Shown here: positions 9,435 through 16,974 of the stretch, piece after piece | Layout of the letters: every line of letters starts with the position of its first letter | Numbering within the stretch: position 1 is the first letter of the stretch | Origin: Azorhizobium sp943369575 | GTDB taxonomy: Bacteria; Pseudomonadota; Alphaproteobacteria; Rhizobiales; Xanthobacteraceae | Reading direction: 5' to 3' | DNA length: 23,120 nucleotides | Assembly (NCBI GenBank): GCA_943369575.1 | Contig: CALRNP020000068.1 | Location: 1 to 23,120, forward strand | Program-made: the position numbers and the translations under genes | Notes under the pieces: generated by a model | The model's input: the letters and a program-made list of their open reading frames with translations, nothing else | Database searches by the model: none | Told to the model about the DNA's origin: nothing

Positions 9435-10010
9435 ATGTCCATGCGCAAACTCATCCTTGCCGCAGCCCTGGCTGTGCTGCCGACCGTGGCTCTGGCCGCC
9501 GGCCCGATTCTCGAGTTCACCTTCGGCAATGTCACCGTGGCGGTGGCGAAGGTGTCGGCGGTGGATGCCAATGCCCGCACCGTCACGCTGGTGGGTGCCG
9601 ATGGCGCCTGGTCCGCCATCAAGATCGGGCCGGAGGTGAAGAACTTCCCGCAGATGAAGGCCGGCGACGAGATCAAGCTCGCCGTGGAGCAGGTGACCAA
9701 CATCCGCGTTGTGCATCCCAATGACGGCACTCCGGTTCCGGTCGAAGTTGTCACCGTCGACACCACGCCCCTCGGCGCGAAGCCGGGTGCGGTGGTGAGC
9801 GATCGTCGCGAATTCGCCGCCACCATCACCAAGATCGTCCCGGATAGCCGCACCCTCACCCTGCAGGGCCCCGCCGGCAATTCGGTCACCTTCGCCATGC
9901 CCGGCGACCAGGCCGATTTCGGCAAGTTGAAGGCGGGCGACCACATCATCTTCCGTCAGGTGACCTTCACCGGACTGGCGGACCTCGCCGCTCCCGCTCC
10001 CGCTAAGTAG
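9435..10010 (+). CDS. Unrecognised secreted protein with two similar beta-rich modules
   Basis: I do not recognise a named family. The 191-residue product begins with a clear Sec signal peptide (MSMRKLILAAALAVLPTVAL, likely cut after the ALA at 19-21), so it should be periplasmic. The mature part has two modules of about 50 residues (roughly 33-84 and 126-175). Each has an alternating Val/Thr-Leu strand pattern and a turn ending in KAGD (75-78 and 166-169), which suggests internal duplication of a small beta-barrel-like fold. There are no cysteines and no catalytic motif. GGAG at 9428-9431 lies three bases before the ATG at 9435 and nine before the ATG at 9441, so either start is possible. 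An upstream extension to 9219 would run through the tRNA-Cys gene and is rejected. A hairpin follows the stop, so it is probably monocistronic. Confidence 0.82.
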   Translation: MSMRKLILAAALAVLPTVALAAGPILEFTFGNVTVAVAKVSAVDANARTVTLVGADGAWSAIKIGPEVKNFPQMKAGDEIKLAVEQVTNIRVVHPNDGTPVPVEVVTVDTTPLGAKPGAVVSDRREFAATITKIVPDSRTLTLQGPAGNSVTFAMPGDQADFGKLKAGDHIIFRQVTFTGLADLAAPAPAK

Positions 10011-10020
10011 CCCGGCGAGC

Positions 10021-10058
10021 GCCACACCGCCGCCTTGCAAAAACGGCGACGGTGTGGC
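10021..10058 (+). terminator. Hairpin after the secreted protein gene
   Basis: GCCACACCG at 10021-10029 pairs with CGGTGTGGC at 10050-10058; after one mismatch, 10031-10034 pairs with 10045-10048. It starts 10 bases past the stop codon. The following sequence (TCTTCAATC) is only weakly T-rich. It probably separates this gene from the PIMT-like gene. Confidence 0.6.
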
Positions 10059-10101
10059 TCTTCAATCAGCCAAATGGCCCAGTCACCGGCCGGAGGATGA
10101 G

Positions 10102-10773
10102 ATGATCGATTTCGTGGAACTTCGGCGCGGCATGGTGGACAGTCAGGTCCGGGCCAATGATGTCACCGACCTGCGCATCGTTGCCGCCATGCTGGAGATC
10201 CCGCGCGAGCGTTTCGTGCCGGAGCATCTGCGGGCGCTGGCTTATATCGACGACGATCTGGTGATCCGTCCCGCCACCGCTGCGGCACCGGCTCGTTATC
10301 TCATCGAGCCCATGGTGCTGGCCAAGCTGCTCCAGTTGGCGGACATCGCTCCCGATGCACTGGTTCTGGATATCGGCGTCGGCACCGGCTACTCGGCCGC
10401 GGTCCTTGCCCGCCTGTGCGAACAGGTGGTGGCCCTGGAGGACGATGGCGAATTGGCGGCGGCCGCCAACGCCGCCTTGAGCGATCTTGCCATCACCAAC
10501 GTCGCCGTGCTGACCGGCGCGCTGACGGCGGGCTGGCCCGGCGAGGCGCCCTATGATGTGATTCTGCTGAACGGCTCGGTCGACGTGGTGCCCCCGGCCT
10601 TGCTGGCGCAACTCAAGGAAGGCGGCCGCCTGGTCTCGGTTGTGGGACGTGGCGGCGCTGCTCGCGCAGCGGTGTTCACGAAGGTGGGCGACGTGGCGAG
10701 CGAGCGGGTGGTTTTCAATGCCGCAATCCCGCCTTTGCCCGGCTTTGAAGCCACTCCCCGCTTTACCTTCTGA
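10102..10773 (+). CDS. Protein-L-isoaspartate O-methyltransferase-like SAM methyltransferase
   Basis: Predicted SAM-dependent methyltransferase of the PIMT family; true PIMTs repair isoaspartyl residues in aged proteins. The 223-residue product opens with MIDFVELRRGMVDSQVRAND and has the SAM-binding motif I as VLDIGVGTGY (88-97) and an acidic motif II region (VVALEDDGE). The segment where classical PIMTs have the TISQP-type substrate motif reads ARYLIEPMVLAKL here (65-77), so this is a divergent subgroup and isoaspartate repair should not be assumed. The ATG at 10102 has GGAGG five bases upstream. It precedes tolC by 183 bp, an association seen in many Hyphomicrobiales. Methyltransferase fold: sure; substrate: uncertain. 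Confidence 0.87.
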   Translation: MIDFVELRRGMVDSQVRANDVTDLRIVAAMLEIPRERFVPEHLRALAYIDDDLVIRPATAAAPARYLIEPMVLAKLLQLADIAPDALVLDIGVGTGYSAAVLARLCEQVVALEDDGELAAAANAALSDLAITNVAVLTGALTAGWPGEAPYDVILLNGSVDVVPPALLAQLKEGGRLVSVVGRGGAARAAVFTKVGDVASERVVFNAAIPPLPGFEATPRFTF

Positions 10774-10844
10774 CTGCACCAATTTACCTTCCGGCAACAC
10801 CTGTGTCCGAACTGTCGCGGTGGGGCAAAATTGCGTCAGCGATC

Positions 10845-10858
10845 GAACCACTTGGTTC
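10845..10858. promoter_or_regulatory. Dyad symmetry in the tolC leader, possible operator
   Basis: GAACCA (10845-10850) and TGGTTC (10853-10858) form a perfect dyad around two central bases, 98 bp before the tolC start. The size fits a dimeric repressor site, but no matching regulator is in the window. I could not identify a convincing promoter in this 183-bp gap. Confidence 0.25.
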
Positions 10859-10956
10859 CATCGTCGAAGTCCGGTGGCTATGGTTCAGTTGAAATCCGCG
10901 CGTCTGGCTTCGTGTGGCGTCCTGCTTTGAGCGGAGCCGCGGTTCGGGAGATATCG

Positions 10957-12345
10957 ATGTCGCTTGCGACGAATTTTGGCCGGCACCTCTCTGTCCTGGC
11001 TGGTGCGATGGCGCTTTCGGTAGCGCTGGCCTCCGGCGTTTCCGCTCAATCGCTGGATGTCGCGCTGGGCCAGGCCTATGTGAACAATCCATCCCTCAAC
11101 TCGCAGCGTGCCGGAACGCGCGCGGTGGACGAGAATGTGCCGCAAGCCCTTGCCGGCTATCGTCCTACGGTCTCGGCGGGCGCCAGCATCGGGGGCCAGT
11201 ATTCGCGGGCCTCGTCCGGCGGCGTTTCCACTGACGGAACGCTGGTTCCGCGCTCCGTCAACCTGACCGTCACCCAGACCATTTTCAATGGCCTGCTGAC
11301 CGCAAGCACCACCCGCAAGGCCGAATCGACGGTGAAGGGCTCGCGCGAGACTCTGCGCAATACCGAACAGACGGTGCTGCTCAATGCGGTCACCGCCTAT
11401 ATGAACGTGCTCCAGGCGATCGCGCTGCTCGATCTGCAGAAGCAGAACCTCGCCGCCCTGCAGCAGGAATTGCGCGCCACCCGCGATCGCTTCAACGTTG
11501 GTGAAGTGACCCGCACCGACGTAGCGCAGGCGGAAGCCAAGGTGGCCGATGCCAATTACCAGGTTGCCCAGGCCGTGGCCAATCTGTCGTCTGATCGGGC
11601 GGTGTATCGCCAGGTGATCGGCGTGGAGCCCGGACAATTGTCGCCGCCCCGGTCGGTGGAGTTCATGATCCCCTCGACCGTGGATCGTGCGGTGTCTCAG
11701 GGGCTGGCTCAGCATCCCGCTATTCAGGCGTCGAAATTCGCCGTGGATGCCGCGCTGTTCCAGGTGAAGATGTCCGAGGCAGGGCTGGCTCCGAACCTCA
11801 GCCTTCAGGGGCAGCTGTCCCAAAGCTATGACCAGAGCAATTCGGTGGACAGCGCCAGCGGCGCCGGGGTCTCGCTCAACCTCACGGTTCCGATCTATCA
11901 GGGTGGCGCGGAATATTCGGCGATCCGCCAGTCCAAGGAATATCTGTCGCAGGCCCGCATCGAAGTGGATGTGAACCGGGACACCATCCGCGCCAATGCG
12001 GTGCAATATTGGGGTGCGTTGGAAGCCGCGAAGGTGCAGATCCAATCGGCGCAAGCCTCCGTGGCTGCCAACACGCTGGCGCTCGAGGGCGTGCGCGAGG
12101 AATGGCGGGTGGGCCAGCGCACCACCACCGACGTGCTGAATGCTCAGACGGATCTGACAAACTCCAAGTCCGCGCTGGTGACGGCTCAAAGAGACCGGGT
12201 CGTGGCGGCCTATTCGCTGATCTCCACCATCGGCAAGCTCGATGCCGTGTCCCTGGGACTGAAGGTCCCGGTCTACGACTCCCGCGTCCACTACAATCAG
12301 GTGCGGGACGCCTGGGCGGGAACCCGCACCCCGGATGGCAAATAA
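10957..12345 (+). CDS. tolC: TolC-family outer-membrane efflux/secretion channel
   Basis: Outer-membrane channel that works with inner-membrane pumps and type I secretion systems; a trimer in known members. The 462-residue product has a signal peptide (cleavage likely after GVSA, residues 27-30) and the two repeated halves of the OEP family. These carry long alpha-helical stretches rich in Ala, Gln, Arg and Val, including the conserved FNVGEVTRTDVAQAEA near 180-195 and its counterpart VGQRTTTDVLNAQTDL in the second half (about 387-402). The ATG at 10957 has GGGAG six bases upstream and sits exactly at the signal peptide; the longer TTG-started frame is rejected. Pump partners are not adjacent, so it may serve several systems, perhaps including the exporter at 7151, though that is speculation. 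Confidence 0.94.
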   Translation: MSLATNFGRHLSVLAGAMALSVALASGVSAQSLDVALGQAYVNNPSLNSQRAGTRAVDENVPQALAGYRPTVSAGASIGGQYSRASSGGVSTDGTLVPRSVNLTVTQTIFNGLLTASTTRKAESTVKGSRETLRNTEQTVLLNAVTAYMNVLQAIALLDLQKQNLAALQQELRATRDRFNVGEVTRTDVAQAEAKVADANYQVAQAVANLSSDRAVYRQVIGVEPGQLSPPRSVEFMIPSTVDRAVSQGLAQHPAIQASKFAVDAALFQVKMSEAGLAPNLSLQGQLSQSYDQSNSVDSASGAGVSLNLTVPIYQGGAEYSAIRQSKEYLSQARIEVDVNRDTIRANAVQYWGALEAAKVQIQSAQASVAANTLALEGVREEWRVGQRTTTDVLNAQTDLTNSKSALVTAQRDRVVAAYSLISTIGKLDAVSLGLKVPVYDSRVHYNQVRDAWAGTRTPDGK

Positions 12346-12483
12346 TCGCGGGATGGCGGGTGAACCCTGTTGTCGCGGATTGGCCCGATGACATACTTCG
12401 AGCAATAGGTGGCGATTCTGGCGTCCATACTGAAACTCGGCGTTGCGCGCGGGTTGAAGGACGTCTTCGGCCGAGGGCGAGAC

Positions 12484-13617
12484 ATGTCCGCACATCCAAA
12501 GCCGCAAGAGCCTTCCATGGAGGAGATCCTGGCCTCGATTCGGCGCATCATCGCCGACGATGACCAGCAGCCTGTGCGCCGCCCTGCCGGGCGCCGGGAC
12601 GATCCGACAGCCGAAATGCGCCGCCCGGAAGCGCCGCGTCCCGACGCGGGACGGGCGGAGCCGGCCCGCCCGGCTGCCCCTCGCCCCGATACGGCGCGCG
12701 GCCCGGTCGCCGAACAGCGGATGCAGCCGCCGTCGGCCGATCGCGCTCGCCACGACACCGACTACGCCTTGGCTCCGCGCATGGAAATGCCGCGCCTTGA
12801 CGCCGCTCACGCGGATCACTTCGGCGTCGATACTCCACGCACTGACGCACCCCGGGCTGCGCCTGTGCGCCAGCCGGAGGCGCGGCGGCCTGAGGGCGAG
12901 GCACCGCGCCCCACGCCTCGGCCTGAACCCCAGCGTGCCGAAGCGCTCCGGCCGGAGACGGTCCGTGTGGAGCCGCCGCATTCCGAGCCGGTACGATATG
13001 GGACGCAGCGTCCCGACGCAGCTCAGCCTGCCGCCCAAGACGTCGCACGTCCCGCGCCGCGGCCGGTATCTGGTCCCGTCGATGGCGCCCGCGGCGAATA
13101 TGGTCGGCTGGATCCCGTCCGGCCAGACGGGCGTGGGTCGCATGTGGCGCCTCCGGAAGCCGTTCACACCGCTGTTGAACGTGCCGTAGCCGAGACACGG
13201 TCGTCGCAGGACGCGCCTCGGTTCTTCGGCCATGATGCCGAACCGGCTGTCCGCCATCTGGAACGGGATGAAGCCGTGGTGCAGCCCCGGCCAGTTCCGC
13301 TGCGTGCCGAGAGCGCCCCGGAAGCCGCGCGGCCGATCATCGACGCTCGGTCCACCCGCCCGTCGGCAATGCCGGACGCACGCCGCAAGGACCTGCTGTC
13401 GCCGGCGGTGGATGCCGCCGTCATGGCCGCGTTCGAGTCGCTCGGCGATGTGTCGCTCGGGCAGACAGCGCTGCCGGAACAGGGCCGGACGGTGGAGGAT
13501 CTCATCAAAGAGATCCTGCGGCCGATGCTGAAGACCTGGCTGGACGACCATCTGCCCGACATCGTCGAGCGCCTGGTACGTGCGGAAATCGAGCGGGTCG
13601 CGCGCAACGGTCGCTGA
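12484..13617 (+). CDS. popZ: PopZ-like polar organizing protein (DUF2497)
   Basis: Intrinsically disordered scaffold that self-assembles at cell poles and, in Caulobacter and relatives, anchors the chromosome origin via ParB and recruits cell-cycle proteins. The 377-residue product has the three-part PopZ plan. There is a short N-terminal helix (PSMEEILASIRRIIADD, about 11-27), a long low-complexity linker (about 30-308), and a helical C-terminal assembly domain (about 309-377) with TVEDLIKEILRPMLKTWLDD and LPDIVERLVRAEIERV. By my count the linker holds about 49 Pro, 46 Arg and 44 Asp/Glu in 280 residues, so it is near neutral rather than the acidic Pro-Glu-Asp type of Caulobacter. The ATG at 12484 is preceded by GAGGGCGAG; a GTG start at 12409 lacks support. 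It follows tolC by 138 bp. Confidence 0.9.
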   Translation: MSAHPKPQEPSMEEILASIRRIIADDDQQPVRRPAGRRDDPTAEMRRPEAPRPDAGRAEPARPAAPRPDTARGPVAEQRMQPPSADRARHDTDYALAPRMEMPRLDAAHADHFGVDTPRTDAPRAAPVRQPEARRPEGEAPRPTPRPEPQRAEALRPETVRVEPPHSEPVRYGTQRPDAAQPAAQDVARPAPRPVSGPVDGARGEYGRLDPVRPDGRGSHVAPPEAVHTAVERAVAETRSSQDAPRFFGHDAEPAVRHLERDEAVVQPRPVPLRAESAPEAARPIIDARSTRPSAMPDARRKDLLSPAVDAAVMAAFESLGDVSLGQTALPEQGRTVEDLIKEILRPMLKTWLDDHLPDIVERLVRAEIERVARNGR

Positions 13618-13960
13618 ACCGCTTTTGCGCGGCCACGCTCGCGATCTTGCCTCTCCATGGCCATGCGGATGGCGGGGTGCGGGCCATTACGCCCCGTTCC
13701 CGATGCGACCACTTTGCACATGATCGATCTGCTTGCGCCCCCGCCGTTGGCGGGGGTGGAGCCGTCCCGCATCACCTCGCCCGTTGACGCGAGGGGCGTT
13801 CAACGGCTTTAACCCCCAATCCGGGCCAACGGCGCTTTCGGCCTCAGGGCCGCGACCATGGCCCCACGACTTTCATGGGGACGGAGCAGGGGCGCGGGTG
13901 CGTCTCGGCCGGCCCACTGGTTTCTTCCTGAGGGACGCCCGCCGTCCGCGGAGCTGACAT
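13618..13960 (+). other. Intergenic region popZ-valS with stacked hairpins and a candidate promoter
   Basis: This 343-bp gap holds no convincing gene. Visible structure: a perfect 8-bp stem with a three-base loop at 13738-13756 (C5GCC/GGCG5); a 10-bp stem with one bulge at 13781-13806; and a 5-bp stem at 13933-13947 just before the valS ribosome site. TTGACG at 13784-13789 with CTTTAA 17 bases later (13807-13812) is a weak promoter candidate that overlaps the second hairpin. The first two hairpins may terminate popZ transcripts, although neither has a proper T run. No T-box features were found. Confidence 0.5.
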
Positions 13961-16744
13961 ATGCTCGACAAGGTCTTCGAACCCGCCGCCGTTGAGGCCC
14001 GCATTTCCGCCGCCTGGGAAGAGGCCGGCGCGTTCCGCTGCGGCCGCCCCGAGCGGGTGGATGCACCCGGCTTTTCCATCGTCATTCCGCCGCCGAACGT
14101 CACCGGCTCGCTGCACATGGGCCATGCGCTCAACAACACGCTCCAGGATATCCTGGCGCGGTTCGAGCGCATGCGCGGCAAGGACGTGCTGTGGCAGCCG
14201 GGCACCGACCATGCGGGCATCGCCACCCAGATGGTGGTGGAGCGCCAGTTGCTGGAGCGCAAGGAGCCCGGCCGCCGCGACATGGGCCGCGCCGCCTTCG
14301 TGGAGCGGATCTGGGCCTGGAAGGCCGAATCCGGTGGCACCATCGTCAATCAGCTGAAGCGCCTTGGCGCCTCTTGCGACTGGTCGCGAGAGCGCTTCAC
14401 CATGGATGAGGGCCTGTCCCGCGCCGTACTGAAGGTGTTTGTGGAACTGCACCGCAAGGGGCTGATCTACAAGGACAAGCGCCTGGTCAACTGGGACCCC
14501 AAGCTGGTCACTGCCATCTCCGATCTGGAGGTGCAGCCGGTGGAGGTGAAGGGCAATCTGTGGCACCTGCGCTACCCGGTGGAGGGCGTGCCCGGCCGCT
14601 TCATCACGGTCGCCACCACCCGGCCCGAAACCATGCTGGGCGATACGGCAGTAGCCGTGCATCCCGACGATGAGCGCTATGCGGATCTGGTGGGCAAGTT
14701 CGTCATCCTGCCGCTGCTCGGTCGCCGCATCCCCATCGTGGCGGATGAATATTCCGACCCGGAAAAGGGCTCCGGCGCGGTGAAGATCACCCCGGCGCAC
14801 GACTTCAACGATTTCGAGGTCGGCCGCCGGCATCATCTTCCGATGATCAACGTGCTCGATGCGGAAGCCCGCATCCAACCGGACGACATCCGCTCGGATT
14901 ATGAGGCCCGGCGCGAGGCCTATGTGGACGATCCCGATTTCGGCGGCGTGCTCTCGCACCTCACCGGCATGGATCGCTTCGCCGCGCGCAAGCATATCGT
15001 CGAGTTGCTGACCAATCTGGAACTGCTGGAGAAGATCGAGCCGCATCCGCACACGGTGCCCCATGGCGACCGCTCCGGCGTGGTGATCGAGCCCTGGCTG
15101 ACCGACCAATGGTATGTGGACGCCAAGACCTTGGCGCAGCCGGCGCTCGCGGCCGTGCGCGAGGGCAAGACGACGTTCGTGCCGAAGAATTGGGAAAAGA
15201 CCTATTTCGAGTGGCTGGAGAACATCCAGCCCTGGTGCGTCTCCCGCCAGCTCTGGTGGGGCCACCAGATTCCGGCGTGGTACGACCCGTTCGGCAATGT
15301 CTTCGTCGAACTGGACGAGGATGCCGCCTTCGAGGCGGCTCTGGCCAAGAATGTCGCGGCCGAGAATCTGACGCCGGACGAGGCGCAGGTGTTGATCGAC
15401 GATGCCGACAAGCGTGCCGCCTTCCTCACCCGCGACGAGGACGTGCTCGACACGTGGTTCTCTTCCGCTTTGTGGCCGTTCTCCACCATGGGCTGGCCCG
15501 ACGAGACCGCGGAACTGAAGAAGTTCTATCCCACCTCGGTGCTGGTGACCGGCTTCGACATCATCTTCTTCTGGGTCGCCCGCATGATGATGATGGGCCT
15601 CCATTTCATGGAGGAGATCCCGTTCAAGGACGTCTACATCCACGCCCTCGTCCGCGACGAGAAGGGCGCGAAGATGTCGAAGTCCAAGGGCAACGTCATC
15701 GATCCGCTGGACCTGATCGACCAATATGGCGCCGACGCCCTGCGCTTCACCCTTGCGGCCATGGCGGCGCAGGGGCGCGACATCAAGCTCGCCACCTCGC
15801 GGGTGGAAGGCTATCGCAATTTCGCAACCAAGCTCTGGAACGCCACCCGCTTTGCCGAGATGAACGGCTGCGCCCGCGTCGCCGGCTTTGACCCGACCGC
15901 TGTGAACGGCACGCTCAATCGCTGGATCCTCGGCGAGGCCACCCGCGCTACCAATGAGGTCACAGCCGCCATCGAGGCCTATCGCTTCAACGAGGCGGCC
16001 GGCGCCATCTACCGCTTCCTGTGGAACGTGTTCTGCGACTGGCACCTGGAACTGGCCAAGCCGGTGCTCACCGGCCCGGACGGCGCCGCCAAGGACGAGA
16101 CCCGCGCGACCACGGCCTTCGTGCTCGATGTGGCTCTGCGGCTGTTGCACCCCTTCATGCCCTTCCTCACCGAGGAATTGTGGGCGCGCACCGGCGAGCA
16201 GGGACCGGCGCGTGAGGGGCTGCTGGCGCTCGACCAGTGGCCGGTGCTGTCGCTGGAGGCGCCCGACGCCGAGGCCGAGGTGGGCTGGGTGCTGGATCTG
16301 GTCACCGAGATTCGCTCGGTGCGGGCGGAAATGAACGTTCCCGCTTCCGCGCAGGTGCCGCTGGTGCTGGTGGGCACCAGCCCCGAGACTCAGGCGCGGG
16401 CGTCCGCATGGGAGGATGCCATCCGCCGGCTGGCCCGCCTCTCCGAGGTGTCGTTCGCCGCCGAGGTGCCGTCCGAGAGCGTCCAGATGGTCATCCGTGG
16501 CGAGGTGGCGGCATTGCCGCTGGCCGGCGTGGTGGATCTGAAGGGCGAACTGGAACGGCTGCGCAAGGAAGTCGCCAAACTCGACCAGGAGGTGGGTCGC
16601 ATCGACGCCAAGCTCGGCAACGAAAGCTTCGTCGCCCGCGCGCCGGAAGAGGTGGTCGAGGCAGAACGCGAGAAGCGGGCCGAGTATCTGGCCCGCAAAG
16701 ACAAGGTGGTTCTGGCCATTAACCAATTGTCGCGCGGGGCTTGA
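13961..16744 (+). CDS. valS: Valyl-tRNA synthetase
   Basis: Class I aminoacyl-tRNA synthetase that charges tRNA-Val and edits misactivated threonine. The 927-residue product is of normal length. Domains in order: catalytic core with PPPNVTGSLHMGHALNNT (HMGH at 52-55), a CP1 editing domain (about 190-340, including TTRPETMLGDTAVAVHP), the KMSKSKGN motif (KMSKS at 571-575), an anticodon-binding alpha-helical domain (WNATRFAEMN onward), and a C-terminal coiled coil (about 862-920, rich in Glu, Lys, Arg and Leu heptads) that contacts tRNA. The ATG at 13961 has GGAG seven bases upstream. A hairpin follows the stop codon. The antisense frame of 960 codons opposite this gene is a compositional shadow. 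Confidence 0.98.
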   Translation: MLDKVFEPAAVEARISAAWEEAGAFRCGRPERVDAPGFSIVIPPPNVTGSLHMGHALNNTLQDILARFERMRGKDVLWQPGTDHAGIATQMVVERQLLERKEPGRRDMGRAAFVERIWAWKAESGGTIVNQLKRLGASCDWSRERFTMDEGLSRAVLKVFVELHRKGLIYKDKRLVNWDPKLVTAISDLEVQPVEVKGNLWHLRYPVEGVPGRFITVATTRPETMLGDTAVAVHPDDERYADLVGKFVILPLLGRRIPIVADEYSDPEKGSGAVKITPAHDFNDFEVGRRHHLPMINVLDAEARIQPDDIRSDYEARREAYVDDPDFGGVLSHLTGMDRFAARKHIVELLTNLELLEKIEPHPHTVPHGDRSGVVIEPWLTDQWYVDAKTLAQPALAAVREGKTTFVPKNWEKTYFEWLENIQPWCVSRQLWWGHQIPAWYDPFGNVFVELDEDAAFEAALAKNVAAENLTPDEAQVLIDDADKRAAFLTRDEDVLDTWFSSALWPFSTMGWPDETAELKKFYPTSVLVTGFDIIFFWVARMMMMGLHFMEEIPFKDVYIHALVRDEKGAKMSKSKGNVIDPLDLIDQYGADALRFTLAAMAAQGRDIKLATSRVEGYRNFATKLWNATRFAEMNGCARVAGFDPTAVNGTLNRWILGEATRATNEVTAAIEAYRFNEAAGAIYRFLWNVFCDWHLELAKPVLTGPDGAAKDETRATTAFVLDVALRLLHPFMPFLTEELWARTGEQGPAREGLLALDQWPVLSLEAPDAEAEVGWVLDLVTEIRSVRAEMNVPASAQVPLVLVGTSPETQARASAWEDAIRRLARLSEVSFAAEVPSESVQMVIRGEVAALPLAGVVDLKGELERLRKEVAKLDQEVGRIDAKLGNESFVARAPEEVVEAEREKRAEYLARKDKVVLAINQLSRGA

Positions 16745-16779
16745 TTAGTCGTCGCGGGGGCTACGGCCCCTGTGACAGC

Positions 16780-16796
16780 AAAGCCACACTGGCTTT
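16780..16796 (+). terminator. Likely terminator of valS
   Basis: AAAGCCA (16780-16786) and TGGCTTT (16790-16796) form a perfect 7-bp stem with a three-base loop, followed by CTTAT, 36 bases past the valS stop. A shorter GC hairpin (GGGGC/GCCCC) precedes it. TATAAT at 16799-16804 directly after the stem is a perfect -10 hexamer, but the best -35 (GTGACA, 16772-16777) is 21 bases away, so promoter activity is doubtful. Confidence 0.55.
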
Positions 16797-16829
16797 CTTA
16801 TAATGCCTCTGGGGAGCTTGGGCCCCCAG

Positions 16830-16860
16830 ACGCCGCGAAGCCGCCACAAAACGCCGCGAA
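16830..16860 (+). repeat. Direct repeat in the leader of the ExoR-like gene
   Basis: ACGCCGCGAA occurs twice, at 16830-16839 and 16851-16860, with a 21-bp start-to-start distance (two DNA helical turns). That spacing would suit tandem binding of a response-regulator type protein. It lies 115-145 bp before the preferred start of the downstream gene. The regulatory role is only inferred. Confidence 0.35.
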
Positions 16861-16974
16861 ATCGAGGGTGGTAACGGCGGTCGCGTAGCGCGGGAAATGG
16901 TCCCCTCCGCCGTGACCGAGGTGGGTTCGCGGATGTGTGGGTGTCGGACCGATTATGGTCTTCCAGGAGGGGCA

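Noticed and set aside
10885..13551. Minus-strand frame of 888 codons across tolC and popZ
   Set aside because: It spans two well-supported plus-strand genes and their gap, with shadow-like composition and no domain.
13618..13960. T-box riboswitch before valS
   Set aside because: No T-box core sequence or specifier loop is visible, and T-boxes are not typical of alphaproteobacteria.
13844..16726. Very long minus-strand open frame opposite valS
   Set aside because: valS has complete family motifs on the plus strand. The antisense frame has no recognisable motif and is His/Gly/Arg/Gln-rich, as expected of a shadow in high-GC coding DNA.
16772..16804. Promoter with perfect TATAAT after valS
   Set aside because: The only -35-like hexamer is 21 bases away and the hexamer lies at the edge of the terminator stem, so I did not list it as a promoter.
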